This document shows, one piece after another, positions 7,928-16,513 of a DNA stretch of 64,000 nucleotides. Within the stretch, counting starts at the first letter, position 1; each line of letters starts with the position of its first letter. The position numbers and the translations under genes are program-made. The notes under the pieces were generated by a model, which was given only the letters and a program-made list of their open reading frames with translations, did no database searches and was not told the DNA's origin. This DNA is from Alphaproteobacteria bacterium (GTDB lineage: Bacteria > Pseudomonadota > Alphaproteobacteria > Thalassobaculales > Thalassobaculaceae). The stretch spans positions 248,001 to 312,000 of the forward strand of contig JANSYS010000004.1 in NCBI GenBank assembly GCA_024742275.1. Direction: 5' to 3'.

Positions 7928-8922
7928 GCAAGCCCAAGGTCGCGGTCATCGGCACCGGCGGAACCATCGCGTCGATCGGCAAAGGGCCGCTCGACATTCT
8001 CGACTACGGCGCCAACAATTCGATGCTCGAGGTCGACAGGATCGTCGACCTGTTCCCGGAGGTCCACGAGGTTGCGGACGTTCTGGTGGTGCCGTTTCGT
8101 GCCATTCCCAGTCCGTCCATGGGGTTCGCCGAGTGGAAGGAACTCGTGCTCAAGATCGACGAGGTGGCGGCGCAGAATCCGGATCTCGCCGGTTTCGTGG
8201 TCACTCACGGGACGGCGTCGCTCGAGGAGACGGCGTATGTGCTCCACCTGACGGTCAAGACCGACCTGCCTGTGGTGGTGATCGGTTCCCAGAGACCGTC
8301 CAGCGCGCTGTCGACCGATGCCGGCTTCAATCTTGTCAACGGCATTCGGACGGCGGCGAGCCCGGACGCCCGCGGCATGGGCGTCATGACCCTCCTCAAC
8401 GACGAGATCCAGTGCGCCCGCGAGGTGACCAAAACGTCGACCTATCGGATGCAGACGTTCCGCTCGCCGGATTTCGGCTGCCTTGGGCACGCGGACGGCG
8501 ACGCGGTTGCCTTCTACCGCAAGCCGCTGCGTCGTCATGCGCCGTATACCGAGTTCGACATCCGGAGCCTGGACGGTCTGCCGCGGGTAGACATCGTCTA
8601 TGCGTATTGCGGGTCGGACGGTGCGGCCGTGCGTGCGTTCATCGAGGCGGGTGCCGCCGGGATCGTTTCCGCCGGCTTCGCCCCGGGCTTCTGCGGACCC
8701 GGCGACGAGGAGCCGCTCAAGCAAGCTGTCGAGAAGGGGATCGTGGTCGTCCAGTCCAGCAGGGCCGGCAGCGGGCGCACGTTCAAGAGCACTAAGCTCG
8801 CCGCGAACGGATTTATGATCGCCGATAACCTCAATCCTCAAAAGGCGCGGATCCTGCTTGCCTTCGCGCTGTCGGTGACCCGGGACCCGGCGGAGATCGA
8901 GCGGATCTTCGCCACCTACTGA
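7924..8922 (+). CDS. Asparaginase-like amidohydrolase with altered HGT-D motif
   Basis: Protein of 332 residues with the asparaginase/glutaminase fold. The N-terminal nucleophile loop TGGTIAS is present, as is the Lys of the second active-site group (REVTKTSTYRM). However, the usual HGTDT motif reads HGTASLEETA, so the Asp that binds the substrate amino group in E. coli AnsB (Asp90) is Ala. The C-terminal NLNPQKAR segment matches the family well. The loss of this Asp suggests a substrate other than free asparagine, such as a simpler amide; this is inference. It starts inside the stop of the preceding hydrolase, so the two probably work in sequence or as partners. Confidence 0.85.
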   Translation: MSKPKVAVIGTGGTIASIGKGPLDILDYGANNSMLEVDRIVDLFPEVHEVADVLVVPFRAIPSPSMGFAEWKELVLKIDEVAAQNPDLAGFVVTHGTASLEETAYVLHLTVKTDLPVVVIGSQRPSSALSTDAGFNLVNGIRTAASPDARGMGVMTLLNDEIQCAREVTKTSTYRMQTFRSPDFGCLGHADGDAVAFYRKPLRRHAPYTEFDIRSLDGLPRVDIVYAYCGSDGAAVRAFIEAGAAGIVSAGFAPGFCGPGDEEPLKQAVEKGIVVVQSSRAGSGRTFKSTKLAANGFMIADNLNPQKARILLAFALSVTRDPAEIERIFATY

Positions 8923-8933
8923 CGGAGCCTGGA

Positions 8934-9839
8934 ATGGCGGTCGCCGTTCCCTCCAATCCCCGGCACACCACGGAACCGGACGGCCGGCGCGGTATCCTCC
9001 TGATGCTCGTCGGCCTTCTGCTGTTCTCGGTTCTGAACGGCATCGTGAAGGCGCAGACCGAGCTCTTTCCGGTGGTTCAGATCATGTTCTTCCGCAACGC
9101 CTTCGCCATGATTCCGCTGGCGGTCGTGATGCTGTGGTTCGTGGACTGGCGGTCGGTGCGGACCCGGATGCCGGCCTGGCATCTGCTGCACGCCGCCGTG
9201 ATGTCGGCGGCCATCGGACTAATTTTCGCCGGATATGAGCGCCTGCCGCTGGCCGATGCGACGGCGATCAACTTCGCCGCGCCGCTGATTGTCACGGCGC
9301 TGTCGGCACCGCTGTTGAAAGAGCCGGTCGGGTGGGTGAAGTGGGGGGCGGTTGGCGTCGGTTTCGCCGGCGTCCTGTTCATGGTTCAACCGGGCGGCGA
9401 CGTGATCCGGGAGGGTGCGCTCTACAGCCTGTTCGGCACGGTGCTGGCGGCCTGCGCGGTGCTGATCGCCCGCCATCTGAGCAAGCACGACAGCACCATG
9501 ACCATCGTGCTCCTCTTCATGGCGTTGTCCTCGGCGATGGTGTTGCCGCTGCTGCCGGCCGTTTGGGTCACCCCCACGCCGCTGCAGCTTGCCGGTTTGA
9601 TCGCCATGGGGCTGGCATCGGGAGGCGCCCAGTACATGACCACGCGCGCCCTGTACCATGCGCCGGCTGCGACGATCGCGCCGATGAACTACACGAAGAT
9701 GATCTGGGCGCTGCTGATCGGTTTCTTCGCCTTCGGCGACTGGCCGGGGCCGGTCGTGCTGGCGGGCTCCGCGCTGGTGCTCGCCAGCACCTGGGTCGTC
9801 TATCGCGCCGAGGGCCGGAAACGGCCCACGGCGGCGTAG
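8934..9839 (+). CDS. EamA/DMT-family membrane transporter
   Basis: Integral membrane protein of 301 residues with about ten helices in two EamA repeats of five. The first repeat has the pattern ADATAINFAAPLIVTALSAPLL and the second APMNYTKMIWALLIGFFAFGDWP. DMT proteins commonly export metabolites or amino acids. It starts 11 bp after the asparaginase-like gene and is likely the last gene of the importer operon. A role in expelling a by-product or taking up a related compound is possible. A related EamA gene lies at 11621. Confidence 0.87.
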   Translation: MAVAVPSNPRHTTEPDGRRGILLMLVGLLLFSVLNGIVKAQTELFPVVQIMFFRNAFAMIPLAVVMLWFVDWRSVRTRMPAWHLLHAAVMSAAIGLIFAGYERLPLADATAINFAAPLIVTALSAPLLKEPVGWVKWGAVGVGFAGVLFMVQPGGDVIREGALYSLFGTVLAACAVLIARHLSKHDSTMTIVLLFMALSSAMVLPLLPAVWVTPTPLQLAGLIAMGLASGGAQYMTTRALYHAPAATIAPMNYTKMIWALLIGFFAFGDWPGPVVLAGSALVLASTWVVYRAEGRKRPTAA

Positions 9840-9848
9840 GGTAACGAG

Positions 9849-11270
9849 CTACTCGGCAGCGTCCGCCGCCTCAAGGGCCAGCGAGGGACGGCGCTCGCGC
9901 CAGTCGGTCGCCGCCTCGTAGGCCGCGCCGACCTGGAACACGGTCGCCTCGTCGAACGCCCTGCCGACGATTTGCATCGACAGGGGTAGTCCGTTGGAGT
10001 GATAGCCGACGCAGATCGACATGGCTGGGCTGCCAGTGACGTTGAACGGCTGGGTCATCATGCCGGACATCTTCATCGGATCGTCCGGCAGGCCGTCGAA
10101 CCGGCCGGCGGTGACCACCGAGCACGGGGCGATCAGGGCGTCGTACTGGCCGAGGACGACGTTGTTCACCTCGATCGCCAGTTCCCGCCGCAGGCGCAAA
10201 GCTTCGACATAGTCAGATCCGCGCACGAAGGCGCCGGCCATCAGCCGCTCGCGTGTCGGCCGGCCGTAGAGTTCCGGCCGCTCGATCAGATCGTGCTGGT
10301 GAATGGCGTAGCATTCCGGCAGGACCAGCAGCCGCCCGCATGCTTGGTAAAGCGCGTAGGGCGACAGTTGCGCTGTTTCGACCGTCGCGCCGCTGGCACG
10401 CAGCACGTCGATTGCGGCACGAAGCGCTGCGACCGCTTCAGGATCGGCGTTGCCTTCTTCCTCGATCCAGCTCTCGACAAAGCCGATCCGCATCCCGCTG
10501 ACGCCCTTGGAAAGCCCAGCCGTGTAGTCGACCTTCGGCACGTCGGCGCTCGCCGGATCGAGCGGATCGTATCCTGCGATGACGTTCAGGGTGATCGCAG
10601 CGTCCTCGACGGTCCAGCTGAGCGGGCCGCAATGGTCCATCGTGTAGGACAACGGGAATACGCCGCGGCGGCTCACCCGGCCGTATGTCGGCTTCATGCC
10701 GACCGTTCCGCAAAGCGCGGCCGGTCCGCGGATCGATCCGCCCGTGTCGGAGCCGAGGGCCATCCGGGTGATGCCCGCGGCCACGGCGGCACCGGATCCG
10801 GAAGAGGAGCCGCCGGGGACGTGCTCCGGGTTCCAGGGGTTGCGCGCGGGCGGAAAGAAGGTCTCGGCAGACGGCCCGCCGGTGGCGAATTCGATGGTCG
10901 CGCATTTTCCGAGCATCACCGCGCCGCCGTCGAGGAGAAGCTGGACGGAATGGGCGTTGGCGTCGGGGACGAACTCGGCGCGGACATGGGACTGGCAGGT
11001 CGTCAGGACACCCTCCGTATCGTAGATGTCCTTCACGCCGAACGGGACGCCGTGCATCGGGCCGAGATCGGTCCCGGCCTTCAGTTCCGCCTCGGCCGCC
11101 GTGGCGCGCGCCAGCGCGGCGTCGGCCGTGACGGTGTTGAAGCTGTGCAGCCGCCCGTTCGTCGCCTCGATCCGATCCAGCGCGGCGCGCGTGACCGCAA
11201 CGGGAGAGAGGGTGCCGTCCCGGTAGCCTCGGCCCAGTTCTGCGATCGACAGGTTGAGGAGATCGTTCAC
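9849..11270 (-). CDS. Amidase signature family enzyme
   Basis: Amidase of 473 residues. Its Ser-cisSer-Lys triad is visible at Lys80 (GVKDIYD), Ser155 region (GGSSSGSG) and Ser179 (GSDTGGSIRGPAA). The frame is open upstream to 11378, but the start is GTG 11270: it overlaps the stop of the small upstream gene by 4 bp (GTGA) and follows GAGGAG. The product thus begins NDLLNLSIAELG, matching ENLSIAEIG of the paralogue at 1-608. It probably acts with its AtzG-like partner. Position between two transporter genes inside the nitrogen cluster supports an amide or carbamoyl substrate of unknown identity. Confidence 0.92.
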   Translation of the reverse strand: MNDLLNLSIAELGRGYRDGTLSPVAVTRAALDRIEATNGRLHSFNTVTADAALARATAAEAELKAGTDLGPMHGVPFGVKDIYDTEGVLTTCQSHVRAEFVPDANAHSVQLLLDGGAVMLGKCATIEFATGGPSAETFFPPARNPWNPEHVPGGSSSGSGAAVAAGITRMALGSDTGGSIRGPAALCGTVGMKPTYGRVSRRGVFPLSYTMDHCGPLSWTVEDAAITLNVIAGYDPLDPASADVPKVDYTAGLSKGVSGMRIGFVESWIEEEGNADPEAVAALRAAIDVLRASGATVETAQLSPYALYQACGRLLVLPECYAIHQHDLIERPELYGRPTRERLMAGAFVRGSDYVEALRLRRELAIEVNNVVLGQYDALIAPCSVVTAGRFDGLPDDPMKMSGMMTQPFNVTGSPAMSICVGYHSNGLPLSMQIVGRAFDEATVFQVGAAYEAATDWRERRPSLALEAADAAE

Positions 11271-11491
11271 AGCGCTCCTCCCGTTCCCGGTTCGGACAGA
11301 CGATCGACGGTGGTCAGTGCGTAGGCGTTCGCGGGTTCGGCCGCGGCGGGCCTGCGGGTTCGAACGATCTCGGTCCACGCCGCGACCTGCTTGTACGCGT
11401 TGAACATCGTCTCGTTGCGGTCCTGCGGAATGCGCAGACCCGCTCGCTCGATCAGCCCGTCGTACTGACGGCGGAGGGCGGCATCGTCCAT
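11267..11491 (-). CDS. AtzG-like small amidase partner (DUF4089-like)
   Basis: A 74-residue protein coupled by a 4-bp overlap to the amidase at 9849-11270. It has an AGLRIPQDRNETMFNAYKQVAAWTEIVRT helical core and the tail AAAEPANAY, parallel to the small gene at 605-823. AtzG-type proteins stabilise their cognate amidases; that role is inferred. A ribosome site GGGAGA precedes ATG 11491, and a palindrome copy lies about 85 bp upstream. Confidence 0.72.
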   Translation of the reverse strand: MDDAALRRQYDGLIERAGLRIPQDRNETMFNAYKQVAAWTEIVRTRRPAAAEPANAYALTTVDRLSEPGTGGAL

Positions 11492-11575
11492 CGTGAGTCT
11501 CCCTGAAAGGCCGGCGCCCCGGATTGACGGAGCGGACCGGCGGTCCCTGTCACGATCACGGTAGACCCTGCGGGT

Positions 11576-11587
11576 ATTGGATACAAT
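11576..11587. promoter_or_regulatory. Candidate GntR operator, copy C
   Basis: ATTGGATACAAT followed by TTCG, identical to copy B. It lies upstream of the minus-strand small gene/amidase pair (start 11491) and downstream of the EamA gene that ends at 11621, so it most likely controls the amidase pair. Confidence 0.65.
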
Positions 11588-11620
11588 TTCGAAAATAGAA
11601 GAAAACTGTGTCCCTGCCGA

Positions 11621-12694
11621 TCATGCGCCCTTCGATTTTTTCGCGCGTGCCGCCTTCTGCTCGGCCCTTACCGTGTAGAATGACGTTGCGCAGATCAGAC
11701 CGGCGCCGATCAGTGTCGTGATGTCCGGGATCTCAAGGAAAACCACGAAGCCGATGATCATGGCAAACACCAGTCGAGAATAGTCCATCGGCGCGACTGC
11801 AGACGCTTCGCCCGTCTTGAAGCCCTGGATGTTGCAGAGCTGGCCGACGACCGAGAGCAGGCCGATGGCCAGCATGATTCCCCACTGAGCAAGGGTCGGC
11901 GTCACCCAGAAATAGATCGTCGGCGGGATCATGATGATGCCGACCAGGATCGCCTGATAGCTGAGGATGGTCACGGGCCTATCGTATTGGGACACCTTGC
12001 GGATGATCACCATTACCGCTGCGGCTGCGGCGGCACCGGCCACGGCCAGAAGCGAGTAGATGTTGAAGCCGTCGGCGTCCGGCTTGACCATGACCAGCAC
12101 GCCGACGAAGCCGAGCAGAACCGCGAACCATCGGCGCGGGCCGGCGACCTCGTGCAGGAACGCCAGGGCGAGCAGGGTGACGAAGAGGCTCTTCGCGAAT
12201 CCCAGGGCTGTGGCGTCGGCCAGCGGCAGATGAACGAAGGCGGTGAAGCCGCACGTCATGGCGATCACCGCCATGCACACTCGGGCAAGGTGCAGTCCGA
12301 CATGGTTGGTCTTCAGAATGTCCGGATAACCGGAGATCAGGACCGGCAGGACGGTGCAGGTCATGGTGATCTGACGAAACAGGAGGATCTGAACCACCGG
12401 GATTGTATCACCGATCTCCTTGATCAGGGCGGTCATGATCGTGAAGAAGAAGCCTGCGATCACGACCCAGATGGCGCCCTGGGCGTTGGGTGGCAGGGCT
12501 GCAAACGCTGTTCGTCCCGGCGCTGAGACGCGCTGCAGGAGAACTTTTAATATATTGAAACGTAGAAGAAATCTGGAAGACAGACTGGGGTCCAGCGGGG
12601 ATTGTGTACGGGGGTCGCTTGACACTGGGCGGCGCTTTCTTGCGGAGGGACCGGTACGGCTGCGGGGCGCGCCCCGCATGGGCCGAACGGACAT
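11621..12694 (-). CDS. EamA/DMT-family membrane transporter
   Basis: Membrane protein with about ten helices in two EamA repeats, starting with NAQGAIWVVIAGFFFTIM; motifs ADATALGFAKSLFVTLLALAFL and APMDYSRLVFAMIIGFVVFLE mark the repeats. The start is uncertain. ATG 12694 lies within the palindrome at 12693-12704, ATG 12679 and GTG 12625 are alternatives, and roughly the first 55 residues are low-complexity polar sequence that may not be translated. It resembles the EamA gene at 8934. It lies divergent from the GntR regulator, a usual place for a regulated target. Confidence 0.82.
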   Translation of the reverse strand: MSVRPMRGAPRSRTGPSARKRRPVSSDPRTQSPLDPSLSSRFLLRFNILKVLLQRVSAPGRTAFAALPPNAQGAIWVVIAGFFFTIMTALIKEIGDTIPVVQILLFRQITMTCTVLPVLISGYPDILKTNHVGLHLARVCMAVIAMTCGFTAFVHLPLADATALGFAKSLFVTLLALAFLHEVAGPRRWFAVLLGFVGVLVMVKPDADGFNIYSLLAVAGAAAAAAVMVIIRKVSQYDRPVTILSYQAILVGIIMIPPTIYFWVTPTLAQWGIMLAIGLLSVVGQLCNIQGFKTGEASAVAPMDYSRLVFAMIIGFVVFLEIPDITTLIGAGLICATSFYTVRAEQKAARAKKSKGA

Positions 12695-12704
12695 TGGATG
12701 CAAT
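12693..12704. promoter_or_regulatory. Candidate GntR operator, copy D
   Basis: ATTGGATGCAAT, one base from copies B and C and a better-matched variant within its arms. It lies in the divergent interval between the EamA gene (minus) and the GntR regulator (plus, start 12931), as expected for autoregulation and control of the neighbour. It overlaps the most distal possible ATG of the EamA gene. Confidence 0.6.
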
Positions 12705-12930
12705 ACCTATTGACGGAAACGGTGTGAACTCTACCTAACGCAGGCCTGAAATGGTATTAGTGAAACGTCGGCATAACGACCGGCACGCGGCGTCCACCGT
12801 CAAGGGTCCTGAAATACGCTCTGGCCGGACATGAGAGAGGTCAGCGCAAGATCGGGATCGGCGGGCGCCAAGGGAATGGATAACGGGGCGCTCCGGACGG
12901 GGCGACTCCAAAACGGGGACGAAGCAGCCA

Positions 12931-13641
12931 ATGGCAACACGCGGTCAATCCGTCGCTCGCACACTGCGGGAGGGCGTGCTCGACGGGACGTTTGGACCCG
13001 GCGAGCGCATGAACGAGGTCGACATATCAAATTCTCTGGGCGTGTCCCGCACGCCTGTCCGGAGCGCGTTGGGTATTCTTGCGGCCGAAGGGCTGCTCGA
13101 CTACGTCCCGAACAGCGGCTATGTCGTCCGTCACTACAGCGTTCAGGACGTCGAGGATGTCTACGCCGCCCGCTCGGTACTGGAAGGATTGGCGGCCCGC
13201 ACCGTGGCCGAACGCGGACTTCCGGACCGCCATCGCGGCGTGCTTCACAAAGTGCTGTCCGAAACGCGGGCGCTGTGCGACGCGCAAGAGTGGAACGAGG
13301 ATGTTCGCGAGGCTTGGTCGCGGCTCAATGAGGCGTTCCATGACACGATCTTCGAGGCGGCGGACAACCGTCATCTGCGGGAGCTGATCGGCAAATCGCG
13401 CTCCATTCCGCAGCTTCAGACGGTGAAGTTCCGTTGGCACGATCTGGACACACTAATCGAATCCTATTCCGATCACGTGGAGATCTTCGAGGCGATCGCT
13501 GACCGGCAGGGGGCACGTGCCGAATACCTGGCGCGCGAGCATGTGTATCGGTCCGGCCGACGGCTGATCGCCAACTGGCGACGGTTCGAGTCGCCGACCC
13601 CGGCCAGGCGGTCTTCCCGCCGGGTACCGCGGGCGGCATAG
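12931..13641 (+). CDS. GntR-family transcriptional regulator (FCD subfamily)
   Basis: DNA-binding regulator of 236 residues. The N-terminal winged helix (residues about 5-70) includes GERMNEVDISNSLGVSRTPVRSAL and the wing EGLLDYVPNSGYVV. The C-terminal helical FCD ligand-binding domain runs from about residue 80 to 220, with the conserved RSVLEGLAAR and NEAFHDTIFEAADN segments. Such proteins usually repress catabolic or transport genes and are released by a pathway metabolite. It is the only regulator in the first 16 kb, and four similar palindromes flank the cluster, so it is the best candidate controller of the amide genes. The ribosome site before ATG 12931 is weak. Confidence 0.9.
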   Translation: MATRGQSVARTLREGVLDGTFGPGERMNEVDISNSLGVSRTPVRSALGILAAEGLLDYVPNSGYVVRHYSVQDVEDVYAARSVLEGLAARTVAERGLPDRHRGVLHKVLSETRALCDAQEWNEDVREAWSRLNEAFHDTIFEAADNRHLRELIGKSRSIPQLQTVKFRWHDLDTLIESYSDHVEIFEAIADRQGARAEYLAREHVYRSGRRLIANWRRFESPTPARRSSRRVPRAA

Positions 13642-13648
13642 CGCTCTT

Positions 13649-14614
13649 TTATGTATCGAGCTTGCCGAGAGCGGGATCTATGCGTTTCGCCTCGTCGGGC
13701 GTGACCGCGCCTTTCGTTCCGGTGATCAGGGCGTAGGCGCCTGGCTCGCGGTGGCGCTCGAACGCGAAGACGCTTTCGCGATAGGACCGGCAGAGATCGA
13801 GATCGCAGGTGGCGACGACCAGCTCGTCATCCTCGGTCACGGCCTGGGCGATTGTCTCGCCGGTCGGGGCGGCGATCAGGCTGCCGCCCATCTGATGGAC
13901 ACCTTCCTCCACCCCGGCCTTGGCGACGCCGACCACAAAGGCGGCGTTCTGGTAAGCGCCTGCCTGCATGACGATCGCGTTGTGATGCCAGGAGAGCCGG
14001 TCGTGCTCGGGCGCCGGCGGATTGTGGATCGGCGTGTTGTAGCCGATGAGGATCATCTCCGCTCCTTGCAGGCCGAGCACCCGGTAGGTCTCCGGCCAGC
14101 GCCGGTCGTTGCAGATCGCCATGCCGATCCGTCCACCGAAGGCATCGAACACCCGGAACCCCAGATCGCCCGGAGCGAAGTAGCGCTTCTCCAAGTGTTG
14201 GAACGCGCGCCAGGGTTCGTGCTCCCTATGGCCTGGGAGATGGATCTTCCGGTACTTGCCGACGGTCTCGCCGGACTTGTCGACCAGGATTGCGGTGTTG
14301 AACCGGGTTCCGTCGGCGGCCAATTCGGCATAGCCGAGGTGGAAGCCGATGGAGAGATCGCGGGCCGCGTCGAACAGCGGTTGGGTCTCCGGACCCGGCA
14401 TCGCGCGCTCGTAGAAGCGGTCCAGGTCCGCCTCCTGCTCGTAGTACCAGCGCGGAAAGAAGGTGGTCAGCGCCAATTCCGGAAAGACGATCAGATCCGC
14501 TCCTTGCGCCTTGGCCCGCTCCATGAGGCCGACGAGGCGCGCCACGGTCGCGGCGCGCGGCGTTTCCAGTGCGATGGGACCGAGTTGGGCGGCGGCGACG
14601 GTGACGGGGCGCAT
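13649..14614 (-). CDS. N-carbamoyl-D-amino-acid hydrolase-like nitrilase
   Basis: Nitrilase-superfamily enzyme of 321 residues, very similar along its length to D-carbamoylases (HyuC/DCase). The catalytic residues are visible: Glu46 (FPELALTTFFPRW), Lys123 (KYRKIHLPG) and Cys168 (CNDRRWPE). Known relatives hydrolyse N-carbamoyl-D-amino acids to the amino acid, CO2 and ammonia, the last step of hydantoin breakdown. No hydantoinase is seen here, so the carbamoyl substrate may come from another route. It ends 8 bp from the convergent GntR gene and probably shares a transcript with the amidohydrolase upstream at 14720-15568. Confidence 0.9.
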   Translation of the reverse strand: MRPVTVAAAQLGPIALETPRAATVARLVGLMERAKAQGADLIVFPELALTTFFPRWYYEQEADLDRFYERAMPGPETQPLFDAARDLSIGFHLGYAELAADGTRFNTAILVDKSGETVGKYRKIHLPGHREHEPWRAFQHLEKRYFAPGDLGFRVFDAFGGRIGMAICNDRRWPETYRVLGLQGAEMILIGYNTPIHNPPAPEHDRLSWHHNAIVMQAGAYQNAAFVVGVAKAGVEEGVHQMGGSLIAAPTGETIAQAVTEDDELVVATCDLDLCRSYRESVFAFERHREPGAYALITGTKGAVTPDEAKRIDPALGKLDT

Positions 14615-14719
14615 GGGCGGTTCATCCCGAATGATGGTCGACCGTACCCGGCCGGGACAATCGATCCTGCTATTTTGCAGGTGCGAAGAAAAGGTGCGAA
14701 AGCGCGGAACGGGCCTCCG

Positions 14720-15568
14720 CTAGTCCGGCCAGCCGTATAGGCGGCCGGGATTGTCCTGGAGAACCGCCCGCCGGGCGTCCTCGTTCGGGAACCAGTCGGT
14801 GACGGCGTGATACAGACCGGCGGTGTCCAGTTTCTGATAGGGCACGACCGTATCGCCGCTCGCAGTGACGCCTGCATGATTCGGCGTATGCGGCCAGTCA
14901 CTGGCCCAGACTGTCCGCTCTGGTGCGCGGGCGTGGAGGGTTCGGGCGAGATCGGCCACGCCTTCGCCATGGGGTCCGGTGGATATCCGGTAGGAGCCGG
15001 ACAGCTTCACCCAGGCGCCGCCGTCGAGCAGGCGGGTCATCGGCTCTAGAGACCGAACGGGATTCGACGGGTCGATGGCGCCGAAATGATCGAGCACCAG
15101 CGGAGCGCTCAATCGGTCCTGGAGCGCGGCGAGATCGGTCAGAACATCGGGATCGCAAAAGACCTGGATGTGCCAGCCGCTGCCCGTTAGAAGCCGGTCG
15201 AGCTTCGGCAGGACCTCGACGACCGGACGCGCAACGGCCCGCACTGAGCGTAGATTGACGCGCACGCCTCTGACCCGTCGTTCGTGGAGCCGAGCTAGGT
15301 CGCCGTCGGCGACTGTCTCCGCGTCGATCACCACAACACCGCGCGCCCTGTCGCCGAGCCGGTCGAGGGCGTCTAGGGTGCAGGCGTTGTCCGTCGCATA
15401 GGCGCTTGGCTGAACAACGACGACGCGATCGATGTCGGTGCCCGCCACCGCTTTCCAATAGGCGTCGACATCGGCGGGCGCGACGGTGTAGCTGCGCGGT
15501 TCGGCGAACGGATATCGCGCCTGATCTCCGAATATATGCATGTGGCAGTCGACCGCGCGCAGCGTCAC
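14720..15568 (-). CDS. Amidohydrolase-family TIM-barrel hydrolase
   Basis: Protein of 282 residues of the metal-dependent amidohydrolase group that includes 2-pyrone-4,6-dicarboxylate lactonase. The metal-binding motif CHMHIFG is at the N-terminus, a central LDHFGAID segment follows, and ASDWPHT lies near the C-terminus. The start is GTG 15568, supported by GGGAGGGG just upstream. Family members hydrolyse lactones or related cyclic esters or decarboxylate acids. Placed upstream of the carbamoylase on the same strand, it may process a cyclic amide or lactone intermediate. Its substrate is unknown. Confidence 0.82.
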   Translation of the reverse strand: MTLRAVDCHMHIFGDQARYPFAEPRSYTVAPADVDAYWKAVAGTDIDRVVVVQPSAYATDNACTLDALDRLGDRARGVVVIDAETVADGDLARLHERRVRGVRVNLRSVRAVARPVVEVLPKLDRLLTGSGWHIQVFCDPDVLTDLAALQDRLSAPLVLDHFGAIDPSNPVRSLEPMTRLLDGGAWVKLSGSYRISTGPHGEGVADLARTLHARAPERTVWASDWPHTPNHAGVTASGDTVVPYQKLDTAGLYHAVTDWFPNEDARRAVLQDNPGRLYGWPD

Positions 15569-15767
15569 TCACCCCTCCCGATGCCGTTTGAAGCGTACAC
15601 GGCCCCACTTTCGGCGAGTATCGGACGGCAGGCCACCGTATTCCCACCGGTAATCGCCAATTCCCGTCCGATCACCAGGGGCGTCGGGGCGGAGAGCGGC
15701 GGCTGTGCTAGGGTGAGTTCGGCTGCGGACCGCAGCGCTCGGACCCTGCCGCTGCCGGACTCTCGCG

Positions 15768-16361
15768 ATGCTGACCTTCGCCGCCGCCCTTTTCTTTCTG
15801 ATCATCACGCCGGGCATCGGTGTGCTGACCACCGCCGGTATCGGCGCCGGGTTCGGCGTCGGTCCCGGCGTTCGGTTTCTGATCGGGCTGTTCATCGGCA
15901 CCAATCTGGCAGCGGCGCTGGTGGTTACCGGCGTCGCAGCGGTCGTCCTCGCCCATCCGGTAATCGGTCCGACGCTGCTCTACGCGTCGCTGGTCTACCT
16001 GCTGTACCTAGCATTCCGGATCGGTTGGGCGGGAGCACGGGTGGCGTTCATCGAGCGTCGGAGCGCGCCCGGCATTCCGGGCGGCATCGGCCTGCAGCTG
16101 ATCAACCCTAAGTCCTACGCGGTGAACACCACGCTGTTTACGGGCTTTCACTTCATGCCCGACGAGCCGCTGCTGGAGATAGTCGTCAAGTTTCTGATCA
16201 TCAACGTAATTTGGGTTCCGGTACACCTTAGCTGGCTATGGGCCGGCGTCTCGCTGAAGCGGCTGGATCTGTCGCCACGGACCCAATCGATCATCAACAA
16301 AGCGATGGCCCTGTCGATGATCGCTGTCGTCGTGCTGGCGGCGCTTCCTGCGCGTGGCTGA
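15768..16361 (+). CDS. LysE/RhtB-family exporter
   Basis: Membrane protein of 197 residues with five to six helices. The LysE-type opening (FFLIITPGIGVLTTAGIGAG) and the conserved NPKSYAV motif near residue 112 identify the amino-acid/metabolite exporter family. It is divergent from the amidohydrolase/carbamoylase pair with a 199-bp gap. It could relieve accumulation of an amino acid made by the neighbouring hydrolases, which is inference. No hairpin or dedicated regulator was seen. Confidence 0.82.
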   Translation: MLTFAAALFFLIITPGIGVLTTAGIGAGFGVGPGVRFLIGLFIGTNLAAALVVTGVAAVVLAHPVIGPTLLYASLVYLLYLAFRIGWAGARVAFIERRSAPGIPGGIGLQLINPKSYAVNTTLFTGFHFMPDEPLLEIVVKFLIINVIWVPVHLSWLWAGVSLKRLDLSPRTQSIINKAMALSMIAVVVLAALPARG

Positions 16362-16513
16362 TTCGCATCCGGCTCGACGCGGCGCGCGATCCGTCGGGCG
16401 ATCCGCAGCACCCCGTCAAGCCCCGGAATCAAACCGCTAATTGCGCTTTTTCGATCAGCCGTCAGAATAGAGGTCTGAAGATGGCCTGACCGGTCGATCG
16501 GGGGGATTGATAG

